In this document: positions 27,392-33,315 of the stretch, piece by piece
Position numbering within the stretch: position 1 is the stretch's first letter
Layout of the letters: the number at the start of each line of letters is the position of its first letter
IMG/VR virus record: IMGVR_UViG_3300037493_001765
Location: 1-42,109 of that record
Source: a virus
Direction: 5' to 3' (one strand)
Length of the DNA stretch: 42,109 nt
The notes under the pieces: model-generated
The model's database searches: none
What the model was told of the DNA's origin: nothing
The model's input: the letters and a program-made list of their open reading frames with translations, nothing else
Program-made: the position numbers and the translations under genes

Positions 27392-28482
27392 TATTTAAAG
27401 TATTTCATTTTTAAAGGTGATCTCTTAGCGAAGAATCCTTTTGCTGTTTTCTCAAGAGGAGTATCGTCTTCTGTCATTTGTGACGTTGGCGTTTTTTTCT
27501 CAACCGTAATTTCAGGACCTAATTTTTCAGCAGCTTTAACTTCAACGCTTTTTGTATTAGCCATTCCTCCAGCTGGTTCATTAGTTGCTGGATTTGTAAT
27601 CTGTGTTTTTGGTGCTTCAGAAATGTCAAATCCCTCAATAGCTTTACCCTGAGTTCTTGCATCTGATTCGCTGGTATACCCTTTTTTATTACCTACTTGA
27701 GAAGCCTGTAACACTTGCTGCCCTTTTTCGTCCAAGTTTACACCTTTTATTGTATCATGTATTGTAGTCGACTGCTGACTTTGTTTAACAGCAGCGTCTC
27801 TACTTCCTTGATAACCGGCTTGTCTAGATTCCCACATTTCTTTTTTCGCTTTAGTTTTAGCGTTATTAATGTAGTCTCTTCTTTCTTTACCAGATAATCC
27901 TTTTTCTTCAGCTTCAAGCTTAGACAATTGAATATCAGCTCTTTTCTTTTTTCTTGAGGTATGTGTTACACTTCTGTCATCCTGACGTCTCCAAAAAGAA
28001 GTCTTTGCTGAACCTTCGTTAAAAATTTTTAAAGGTTCTTTTGTTTCTGTAGGTGCTCCTTTTTCAATTTTATCCGGTTCTTGTACGGTTTTTGATTGAT
28101 ACTTTGGATCATTTGCAATTTCCTCTTTTTTCTTTTTATTATGAGCTGCTTTTTGTTCTGGAGTTCTTGATTTCCACCAAGCGTTTTCTCTTGGAACATA
28201 CTTTTCTCCTGGAACAGTTTTTGTACCACCTTTTACAACCTTATCAACACCAGGAGAAGAACTTTTTACGCTAGCTTGCCCTTTTAAAATTTTATCACCA
28301 GCACCTTCTGATTTAACTTGTTTTAAAGGTGACTTCATCATCATCTTTGCAGGTGACGGATCTCCTTTAGTAACATTGTTGCCGTATACTCCGGCTTGGC
28401 CTACATTTAATACAGGCTCTGTTGCTTTCTGCCCAAATAAGCCTTTGCTTACTCTAGCCGTAATTGGAATGTTTTTTGCCAT
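27391..28482 (-). CDS. Basic low-complexity SPxK protein, 363 aa
   Basis: Chosen start is ATG at 28482 (MAKNIPITARVSKGLFG), since the longer frame from 28566 lies inside the upstream gene and is not preceded by an initiation leader. The protein is Lys/Glu/Thr/Gln-rich and probably disordered throughout. It has SPAK at 43-46, SPLK at 51-54 with GAGD shortly after (60-63), and ends in SPLKMKYFK (355-363). A charged middle region includes KAAHNKKKKEEIAN and KEMWESRQAGYQGSRDAA. No enzymatic motif. Neighbours are other short SPxK proteins. Could be capsid-internal, DNA-binding or scaffold; not known. Confidence 0.75.
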   Translation of the reverse strand: MAKNIPITARVSKGLFGQKATEPVLNVGQAGVYGNNVTKGDPSPAKMMMKSPLKQVKSEGAGDKILKGQASVKSSSPGVDKVVKGGTKTVPGEKYVPRENAWWKSRTPEQKAAHNKKKKEEIANDPKYQSKTVQEPDKIEKGAPTETKEPLKIFNEGSAKTSFWRRQDDRSVTHTSRKKKRADIQLSKLEAEEKGLSGKERRDYINNAKTKAKKEMWESRQAGYQGSRDAAVKQSQQSTTIHDTIKGVNLDEKGQQVLQASQVGNKKGYTSESDARTQGKAIEGFDISEAPKTQITNPATNEPAGGMANTKSVEVKAAEKLGPEITVEKKTPTSQMTEDDTPLEKTAKGFFAKRSPLKMKYFK

Positions 28483-28495
28483 TTCTTTTTTTTGT

Positions 28496-28810
28496 TTAAT
28501 TATATGTTTCACTAATACCTTTACCCATAGCTCCACGAACATCAACAAATCTTGCTGCCGCATCACCAGCGCCTTGCACTAATGTGTTATTTATTTTTAA
28601 TGGAGAAGCTTTCTGAGTTATAGGTGTACATTTTTTTGTAGTACTCTCAGATCTATTAGCAGCCATTTTTTCGGCTTCTAACAAAGATACACTTTGCCCT
28701 CCAACACCTTGTCTAGGACCTGGTGCGGAAACTTCTTGAAAACCATTTTTGTTTTCTACTTTGCTAGCTTTATTTAAAGCGCCAACTGAACCTCTAATTG
28801 TAAATGCCAT
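28496..28810 (-). CDS. Small SPLK / NNTL-GAGD motif protein, 104 aa
   Basis: Begins MAFTIRGSVGALNKASK and ends with SPLKINNTLVQGAGDAAARF (residues 69-88) then VDVRGAMGKGISETYN. The segment NNTLVQGAGD is near-identical to the start of the 412-aa internal-protein candidate at 6203-7441, some 21 kb away. The first two thirds are polar and probably disordered. It lies 5 nt after the 120-aa HEKVH gene and 13 nt before the 363-aa gene. Small phage proteins with this ending recur in marine flavophages, as far as I recall. Function unknown; a virion-docking role is inferred. Confidence 0.72.
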   Translation of the reverse strand: MAFTIRGSVGALNKASKVENKNGFQEVSAPGPRQGVGGQSVSLLEAEKMAANRSESTTKKCTPITQKASPLKINNTLVQGAGDAAARFVDVRGAMGKGISETYN

Positions 28811-28815
28811 AGTCT

Positions 28816-29178
28816 TTATTTTTTATATGCTTCTTTTTCCCATTCGAAATCAGGATGTCCTTCATTCATATCTGCTCTTCTATAAACCTTAGCCGGTGAC
28901 TTTGTGTCTCTTTTCCATATAACAGAACTATCTGAGTACTGTAATCTTCCTTGTGCCATTTGGTTTAAATGAACTTTTTCGTGTTCAACAGCCTCTTTTA
29001 CTTTGCTGTCTGATAATTTATCATTTACAAATATTGTACCATCCCTATTAGCTTCTGCTTCTATGCCTGGTCCTAAATCATTCTTCTTTATTACTGGTGT
29101 TCCAAAATCTGATGCGGCGTCATGTAATCCAAACAGAACACTTTTTGGAGACATAATAAAGCCTTTTTTATTCGCCAT
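28816..29178 (-). CDS. Small HExxH metallopeptidase-like protein, 120 aa
   Basis: Start taken at ATG 29178 (MANKKGFIMSPK), because a longer frame back to 29265 lies wholly inside the 114-aa gene. Residues 66-70 are HEKVH, flanked as AVEHEKVHLNQMAQG; this is the HExxH zinc-binding motif. Glu114 or Glu116 in EWEKEAYKK near the C-terminus could be the third ligand, the spacing being that of small gluzincin-like proteins (HExxH ... E) such as DUF4157-like domains. It also carries SPAK (94-97). Active catalysis is not certain. It may act as a virion or host-wall peptidase, or be a folded structural relative. Overlaps the 114-aa gene by 11 nt. Confidence 0.72.
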   Translation of the reverse strand: MANKKGFIMSPKSVLFGLHDAASDFGTPVIKKNDLGPGIEAEANRDGTIFVNDKLSDSKVKEAVEHEKVHLNQMAQGRLQYSDSSVIWKRDTKSPAKVYRRADMNEGHPDFEWEKEAYKK

Positions 29179-29512
29179 AGTAACTATCTTCGTCTTCTGT
29201 ATAGAATTTTGGTTTTGTTTTTTCTTTAGCTGGCTTTTCTGATGAACCACCTTTAGCTTTCCCAAGCATATTCATAATTTTACCAGCTTCTCCAGCGCCT
29301 CCTGCACCTCCAGCGGCAGCAGCACCTCCACCAGCAGCGGCAGCAGCACCTCCGCCAGCAACAGCGGCTCCACCAGCAGCAGCAGCACCTCCACCCATAA
29401 GAGCAGGCAATGCAGCAGCAATTAAAGGAGCAAATTTAGCAGGACTTGTTACCGTATTAAAATTACCTGTATTCTTTAATAGATCTGACTTAGGGTTTAA
29501 TATAAAAGCCAT
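29168..29512 (-). CDS. Ala/Gly-rich low-complexity protein, 114 aa
   Basis: After a polar N-terminus with SPAK (23-26), residues about 31-78 are almost only Ala and Gly (ALPALMGGGAAAAGGAAVAG), a hydrophobic low-complexity domain encoded by GC-rich trinucleotide-like repeats. The C-terminal 35 residues are highly charged (GSSEKPAKEKTKPKFYTEDE) and end SYYGE. The Ala/Gly core could insert in membrane or act as a flexible spacer. The gene starts 1 nt after the 49-aa gene stop and overlaps the next gene by 11 nt. It is a real gene by position and start context, though composition is unusual. Function unknown. Confidence 0.7.
   Translation of the reverse strand: MAFILNPKSDLLKNTGNFNTVTSPAKFAPLIAAALPALMGGGAAAAGGAAVAGGGAAAAAGGGAAAAGGAGGAGEAGKIMNMLGKAKGGSSEKPAKEKTKPKFYTEDEDSYYGE
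29311..29392. repeat. GC-rich tandem 19-mer repeats inside the Ala/Gly gene
   Basis: The 19-mer CAGCGGCAGCAGCACCTCC occurs exactly at 29311-29329 and 29335-29353 and with one change at 29374-29392. Spacings are multiples of three (24 and 39), so the repeats encode Ala/Gly runs. Local GC is far above the surrounding AT-rich DNA. Confidence 0.75.
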
Positions 29513-29513
29513 A

Positions 29514-29663
29514 TTAGCATTTTTTCATTTTAGCAGGAGCTCTTTTAACTTTCCCGTATTCTTTCATTTGCTCAGCTTTGCCTTCTTTTTTCTCGTGCTT
29601 AGCCATTGCTGCTTTTGATTTGTATTTTTCTCCAGTAGCTTTTTCGATAACTTTCTTAGCCAT
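29514..29663 (-). CDS. Very small basic protein, 49 aa
   Basis: ATG at 29663 gives MAKKVIEKATGEKYKSKAAM followed by AKHEKKEGKAEQMKEYGK, VKRAPAKMKKC and a TAA stop at 29514-29516. It is Lys-rich (over 30 percent), ends in APAK (42-45), a variant of the SPxK motif, and a terminal Cys. The stop is 1 nt before the start of the 114-aa gene and the start is 23 nt after the winged-helix gene, so it fills the otherwise empty space between two genes. Basic and short, it could bind DNA or RNA. Supported by spacing and codon pattern only. Confidence 0.7.
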   Translation of the reverse strand: MAKKVIEKATGEKYKSKAAMAKHEKKEGKAEQMKEYGKVKRAPAKMKKC

Positions 29664-29686
29664 AATATTCTATTTTAAAATGTTAA

Positions 29687-30127
29687 TTATCTTTCGTTGT
29701 CTTTAATCATATCATCGATAGCTTTATTAAATACTCTATCTGTATATGTTTTGTTTTTATAAAATGTACTTCTAGTTGATGTAGGTAAATCTTCTTTGCC
29801 TAATAATATATTGTATATTCTTGTTATTAATCTTTTGCTTTTCTGAGAAGTTTGATAAATGTTGTATTTCATTGTCGTTCTATTTCTAGCTCTCCATATA
29901 TCAATCCATCCTTCTTTCCTTAATCTTTCCCATCTAGCTTTATCCCAAGAATATGTATAACTTCCATCTATAAAATCATTACGTGTAAAATGCACTTTGC
30001 AATCTAAATAAATCAATAATTCCAAATCAGCATCCGTAAGATCATAAGTTTTACAAGCCCACTTGCGTGCAAGCCTATAATACTTGAATAGATTCATATC
30101 TCTTAAGTCGCCTGGTGTGATTCTCAT
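29687..30127 (-). CDS. Winged-helix-like DNA-binding protein candidate, 146 aa
   Basis: The sequence reads as helix, helix, helix, wing: TYDLTDADLELLIYL, then FTRNDFIDGSYTYSWDKARW, RLRKEGWIDIWRARN as the putative recognition and wing region, and a C-terminal helical segment KRLITRIYNILLGKEDLP. The DLTDADLELL start and basic wing resemble MarR-type winged helices; I recall relatives in marine phage genomes. Its ATG overlaps the GroES stop (ATGA, 4 nt), so it is translated together with the chaperonin pair. It may regulate late or chaperonin expression, or act on packaging. DNA binding is inferred; no direct target is known. Confidence 0.68.
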   Translation of the reverse strand: MRITPGDLRDMNLFKYYRLARKWACKTYDLTDADLELLIYLDCKVHFTRNDFIDGSYTYSWDKARWERLRKEGWIDIWRARNRTTMKYNIYQTSQKSKRLITRIYNILLGKEDLPTSTRSTFYKNKTYTDRVFNKAIDDMIKDNER

Positions 30128-30381
30128 AGCACAATTACGACATCATTGATAGTTATAACAAAATAGTGTTCTTCTTTCCAAGTAATACCGTGTCCTGCGT
30201 GTTTATCATACATAACAGTATCACCTTCTTTTAAAAAATCTATTTTATTTCCTACACTTATTACTTTACCCTTTAAGTACCTAACGTCATTGTTTTGACT
30301 TTCAGTAATTTCAAGACCTCCAATATTCTTAGGGGCCTCTTTAATTTTTTCTATAACTATAAAATGGTTTACCGCTTGCAT
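30124..30381 (-). CDS. groES: GroES-like co-chaperonin, 85 aa
   Basis: Caps the phage GroEL cavity. The start is taken at ATG 30381 (MQAVNHFIVIEKIKEAP), which overlaps the groEL stop (TAATG), giving 85 aa versus about 95 usual; nine more in-frame residues would lie inside groEL. KEAPKNIGGLEITES is the mobile loop, where IGGLEI corresponds to the hydrophobic GGIVL motif that docks to GroEL. GKVISVGNKIDFLKEGDTVM is the central barrel and the final strands are YFVITINDVVIVL. The roof hairpin between VGN and GD is much shorter than in E. coli. It ends with an ATGA overlap to the winged-helix gene. Confidence 0.9.
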   Translation of the reverse strand: MQAVNHFIVIEKIKEAPKNIGGLEITESQNNDVRYLKGKVISVGNKIDFLKEGDTVMYDKHAGHGITWKEEHYFVITINDVVIVL

Positions 30382-31973
30382 TATCCTCTCATGTTTGAAA
30401 TTATACAATCAGCCGAAGTTATTGTAGTAGCTACACTAATTGCATTTTTTAATGCAGACTTTGTAACTAATACCGGATCTATAATTCCATTTTCAACCAT
30501 ATTCTTATAACAACCACAAGTTGCATCAACACCAACACCAACCCAATCTCTATCTTCTAATTCTGGATTAGACTCAACGAACTCTTTTGGGTTTGGAGTA
30601 TCTTCATATCCAGCGTTTTGTAATATTGTGTAATAAGGTGCTTGGATAGATTTTAATAATATCTCGTAACCTGCATTATGCTGGTAAATAGTTTGAGAAG
30701 CATTTAACAAAGCTACACCACCTCCAGGAACAATACCCTCAGCTAAAGCAGCTTTTGTAGCGTGTAACGCATCATCAACTCTATCTTTCTTTTCTTTTAA
30801 TTCAACGGCAGAATCAGCTCCAACATATATAACACCAACTTTACCAGTTAGCATTGACAAACGTTGTTCTAATTTCTTTTTAATATAACCGTTCGTTTCT
30901 TTTGCAATTTTTGTCTCAACATCTTTTATTCTCTCGTCAAGAACTTCATTAACTTCTTCTATTTGCAAAACAGTCTTTTTAGAGTCTGTAACTGATTTAA
31001 TTACTTCTCCTAACACTTCTATATCAATCAAGTCTAAATCGTCTCCTAATTCTTCATTAATTACTTTAGCCCCTGTTAAGATAGCTAAGTCCTCAATTGA
31101 ATCTTGCTTGGTTGGACCAAAGCCTGGTAAATCAACGATGTTAACTTTGATGTTTCCTTTAACTTTATTCGCTAATAATGTAGCGTATGGTTGTTGTTCA
31201 ACTGAAGCTATAATTAATAAACTACGCTTTGTTTTTACAACGTGTTCTAATATTCCTTGTATTCTTCTTATGTTCGGTATTGGAGAACTAACTATTAATA
31301 CGTATGGATTATCTAGTACAGCTGTTCCTTTGTCTTTGTCAGTTATTAAATGCGATGATTTTAATCCAGACTCAAACTGAGTTCCCTCAACAAAATCAAC
31401 ATAAGTTTCATTTGTATCAGAGTCTTCCATTAATACCACGCCATTGTGCCCAACTTTCTCAAAAGCTTCTCCAATTTTATCTCCTAATTCTTTATCGTTA
31501 TTACAACTAATATAAGCAACTTGTTTTAACATATCTCCCTCAACAGGAACGCTAATGCTTTGTAAGTAAGTCATAATCTCTTCAGAACAGTTTGATATAC
31601 CTTTTCTTATATCTCTTGCTTTTTCTTCACCTTCGTAATCATTTATATTTTTCAATAAAGAATAAGCTAATACTGTAGCTGTTGTAGTACCGTCTCCGGC
31701 TTCTCTAACTGTATTTGCGGCAGCCTCTTTAATTAAAGTTGCTCCTATATTTTCGACCGGGTCTATTAAGACTACGCTTTCTGCAACGGTTACACCGTCT
31801 TTTGTTATCACCGGTCTACCCATAGCGTCCTCGTATATTACGCATTTACCAGACGCACCTAATGTGCTCTTTACTGCGTTTGCTAATTTTTCGACGCCAT
31901 TCATTATTTTGCTTTTCGCCTCGTCACCGAAGTTTAAGTCTTTTACAATTTGACTTGGTAAATTGAATTCCAT
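30381..31973 (-). CDS. groEL: Phage-encoded GroEL-like chaperonin, 530 aa
   Basis: ATP-driven folding chamber. The equatorial domain keeps ITKDGVTVAE (D59, equivalent to E. coli D52), the nucleotide loop GDGTTTATVL (93-102), and RVDDALHATKAALAEG, holding the equivalent of catalytic D398. The apical domain is recognisable (VEGTQFESGLK, KVKGNIKVNIVDLPGFG) but positions used for substrate and GroES contact differ: E. coli Y199, Y203, F204, L234 and L259 align by eye with Leu, His, Leu, Gln and Tyr. The C-terminus ends CIISNMRG without the GGM-repeat tail. Length 530 versus 548 in E. coli. It is upstream of groES, the reverse of the bacterial order. Probably folds phage capsid or tail proteins. 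Confidence 0.93.
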   Translation of the reverse strand: MEFNLPSQIVKDLNFGDEAKSKIMNGVEKLANAVKSTLGASGKCVIYEDAMGRPVITKDGVTVAESVVLIDPVENIGATLIKEAAANTVREAGDGTTTATVLAYSLLKNINDYEGEEKARDIRKGISNCSEEIMTYLQSISVPVEGDMLKQVAYISCNNDKELGDKIGEAFEKVGHNGVVLMEDSDTNETYVDFVEGTQFESGLKSSHLITDKDKGTAVLDNPYVLIVSSPIPNIRRIQGILEHVVKTKRSLLIIASVEQQPYATLLANKVKGNIKVNIVDLPGFGPTKQDSIEDLAILTGAKVINEELGDDLDLIDIEVLGEVIKSVTDSKKTVLQIEEVNEVLDERIKDVETKIAKETNGYIKKKLEQRLSMLTGKVGVIYVGADSAVELKEKKDRVDDALHATKAALAEGIVPGGGVALLNASQTIYQHNAGYEILLKSIQAPYYTILQNAGYEDTPNPKEFVESNPELEDRDWVGVGVDATCGCYKNMVENGIIDPVLVTKSALKNAISVATTITSADCIISNMRG

Positions 31974-32045
31974 TTTATTTGATTTAAGTATATTTGATTT
32001 TTATAATTACATTATTACGTAGTAAGTAACTATATTTAATTTTAA

Positions 32046-32177
32046 TTATCCTTGACCCTTATAAGGTTTCTTATAAAGTTTTGAATTTTTCATTTTTGAA
32101 GTTTTGGTTTTAGCATGCACTCCAGGTCTTGATACATTCTTTACAACCCTGTTAGTAACCGTCGTCTGTTTCGCCAT
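32046..32177 (-). CDS. Small basic peptide SRPGVHAKTKT family, 43 aa
   Basis: ATG at 32177 gives MAKQTTVTNRVVKNV, then SRPGVHAKTKTSKMKNSK and LYKKPYKGQG, ending at TAA 32046-32048. I recall near-identical short peptides in several marine phage genomes, with SRPGVH.KTKTSK...SKNYKK.Y.GQG as the core; function unknown. It overlaps the 3' end of the spanin gene by 37 nt in another frame. Very basic (pI high). It is the last gene before groEL. Its conservation and the AT-rich leader support it as real despite small size. Confidence 0.68.
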   Translation of the reverse strand: MAKQTTVTNRVVKNVSRPGVHAKTKTSKMKNSKLYKKPYKGQG

Positions 32178-32629
32178 AGTACGTATAATATGAATATTAA
32201 TAAAAGTAACCAAATAATCCAGCTGTAACTAGCTGACTTGTGAATATGTTTTGATTTTGATTCAGATTGTTCTGTTTTAACAGCCTTAATGGTCGCCACA
32301 GAGTCTTTTAGCTTTGTTTCTGACTCTCTCTTTTTATTTGTATATAAAGTATTAACTCTACTTTTTTTTATTCTTAAAACAACGTTTTTATAACTTTTAC
32401 CATCAACTATAATTGTTTTACTTGAATCAATAGGAGTTATAACAATTTCACTACTGTCAGTAGTTATATTTATATTTGTAGAATCTGTTTTTTCTTTGTT
32501 TTCTAAAGTTATAACAGATACTTTTGTTTCAACAACGCTATCTTTTTTTACACTTGATCTTTCAATGGCTACTTTACGTGCTCCACAGCTCGTAAGTATT
32601 AATAACAAGATTAATAATACTTTTTTCAT
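32141..32629 (-). CDS. Unimolecular spanin candidate (lipoprotein with C-terminal TM), 162 aa
   Basis: A u-spanin connects the outer and inner membranes and disrupts the outer membrane in the last step of lysis. Residues 1-15 are a lipoprotein signal (MKKVLLILLLILTSC) with lipobox LTSC and acylated C15. Residues 16-134 are a polar periplasmic linker rich in Ser, Lys, Thr and Val. Residues 137-152 (WIIWLLLLIFILYVLW) are a membrane segment followed by the basic cytoplasmic tail RNRRRLLTGL. This order (lipoprotein plus C-terminal TM) is the u-spanin design, as in phage T1 gp11. Its ATG overlaps the holin stop by 1 nt (TAATG). Not verified by alignment, but topology and context agree. Confidence 0.72.
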   Translation of the reverse strand: MKKVLLILLLILTSCGARKVAIERSSVKKDSVVETKVSVITLENKEKTDSTNINITTDSSEIVITPIDSSKTIIVDGKSYKNVVLRIKKSRVNTLYTNKKRESETKLKDSVATIKAVKTEQSESKSKHIHKSASYSWIIWLLLLIFILYVLWRNRRRLLTGL

Positions 32630-32829
32630 TATTGTTGTGATTTAGCTTTCATTAAACGTTCTACAATTGAAGTTGCTCCTTCTACAGCGATATACATCGT
32701 GGCAACTATTGTCCAATTGTCACCGTCAAGCTTAGCTGAAAATAAACCAGCAGATGCAATTGCAAATACCGTTAGTTTTCTGCTTACCCACTTGCTAAGA
32801 AATAAATCTACTTTTTCTCTATTACTCAT
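32629..32829 (-). CDS. Holin candidate, two TM segments, 66 aa
   Basis: Residues 1-18 are charged (MSNREKVDLFLSKWVSRK). Residues 19-32 (LTVFAIASAGLFSA) and 39-56 (WTIVATMYIAVEGATSIV) are hydrophobic, separated by a short polar loop with LDGDN, and the C-terminus is basic. Small size, two membrane segments and a charged tail are typical of class II holins; the family with FAIA...GK.DG.NW is one I recall near lysis genes. The stop overlaps the spanin ATG (TAATG), giving translational coupling. Other small membrane proteins cannot be excluded. Confidence 0.62.
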   Translation of the reverse strand: MSNREKVDLFLSKWVSRKLTVFAIASAGLFSAKLDGDNWTIVATMYIAVEGATSIVERLMKAKSQQ

Positions 32830-32842
32830 TATAATATTTTAT

Positions 32843-33304
32843 TTACATTTTACACCATTCTAAAAATTTGCCATCAAACCCATTCCCGTCCCAGAATCTA
32901 ATTACAGATCCGTCTGATACATATATAGGAGACTGATAAAGATCTTTCATATCCTCGCTATATGCCATTCTTGTAGCTTCGCTTAAGCTTTCTGCATCTA
33001 TGAATAAAACTTTAACCATACCGTATGCATGATTAGAACAAGCATTCATAGGGTCATTCTCGTCTAGTCCAAACTTAACACTAGAGTTTAACGCGTTTTC
33101 AAGTTTAGTTGCTTGGTTTATTGTTACGGTGTCGTACTCTGTTAGTTCAGGCGAATTATATATTCTATTCATTTGATCTTTTAATAAATCATCAAGATAT
33201 ATTATTTGATCAAAAATTTCTTTATTTGCATTTATTAGCTCCCTTTTTTTTCTTGTTATAGAGTCCGCCGTCTTTAACGCTCTGTCTATTTCTTTTCTTG
33301 ACAT
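32843..33304 (-). CDS. Protein with coiled coil and SDG-WDG tail motif, 153 aa
   Basis: Start taken at ATG 33304 (MSRKEIDRALKTADSITR) rather than the TTG at 33322. Residues 1-50 are helical and charged. The centre (NACSNHAYGMVKVLFIDAES) is folded, and the C-terminus ends VSDGSVIRFWDGNGFDGKFL then EWCKM. That tail resembles the C-terminus of the preceding 123-aa protein (YSDGFQSRYWDGLVFSG). The gene lies directly before the holin candidate, where an endolysin could be expected, but no lysozyme, amidase or transglycosylase catalytic pattern is visible. It may be a tail-tip or accessory protein rather than a lysin. Confidence 0.68.
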   Translation of the reverse strand: MSRKEIDRALKTADSITRKKRELINANKEIFDQIIYLDDLLKDQMNRIYNSPELTEYDTVTINQATKLENALNSSVKFGLDENDPMNACSNHAYGMVKVLFIDAESLSEATRMAYSEDMKDLYQSPIYVSDGSVIRFWDGNGFDGKFLEWCKM

Positions 33305-33315
33305 ATTGTATATAT

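Noticed and set aside
28029-28274. Overlapping short frames on both strands within the 363-aa gene
   Set aside because: The minus-strand frame (Lys/Gln-rich) and plus-strand frame (Phe/Leu-rich) are shadows of the low-complexity coding DNA of the 363-aa gene.
28483-28566. Upstream 28-codon extension of the 363-aa gene
   Set aside because: It lies in the 3' part of the 104-aa gene in another frame; the ATG at 28482 begins right after that gene's stop and is preceded by an A-rich leader.
29179-29265. Upstream 29-codon extension of the HEKVH protein
   Set aside because: It is inside the 114-aa gene and has a Lys/Gln-rich composition explained by the overlapping frame; ATG at 29178 gives a normal short overlap.
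29280-29400. GCA/CCA-rich repeats as a possible CRISPR or satellite
   Set aside because: No spacers, no palindromic repeat, and all spacings are multiples of three inside an open frame; it is a coding low-complexity region.
30382-30408. Nine-codon extension of groES into groEL
   Set aside because: GroES homology starts at about MQAVNHFIVIEK; the ATG overlapping the groEL stop is the natural coupled start.
30124-31973. groEL/groES as host DNA contamination or a chromosomal fragment
   Set aside because: The order is reversed, the GGM tail is missing, and both genes are coupled within an uninterrupted phage operon with phage genes on both sides.
31974-32045. Possible promoter upstream of groEL
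   Set aside because: The gap is AT-rich but I could not find a clear Bacteroidetes -7 element (TAnnTTTG) or a motif shared with other gaps.
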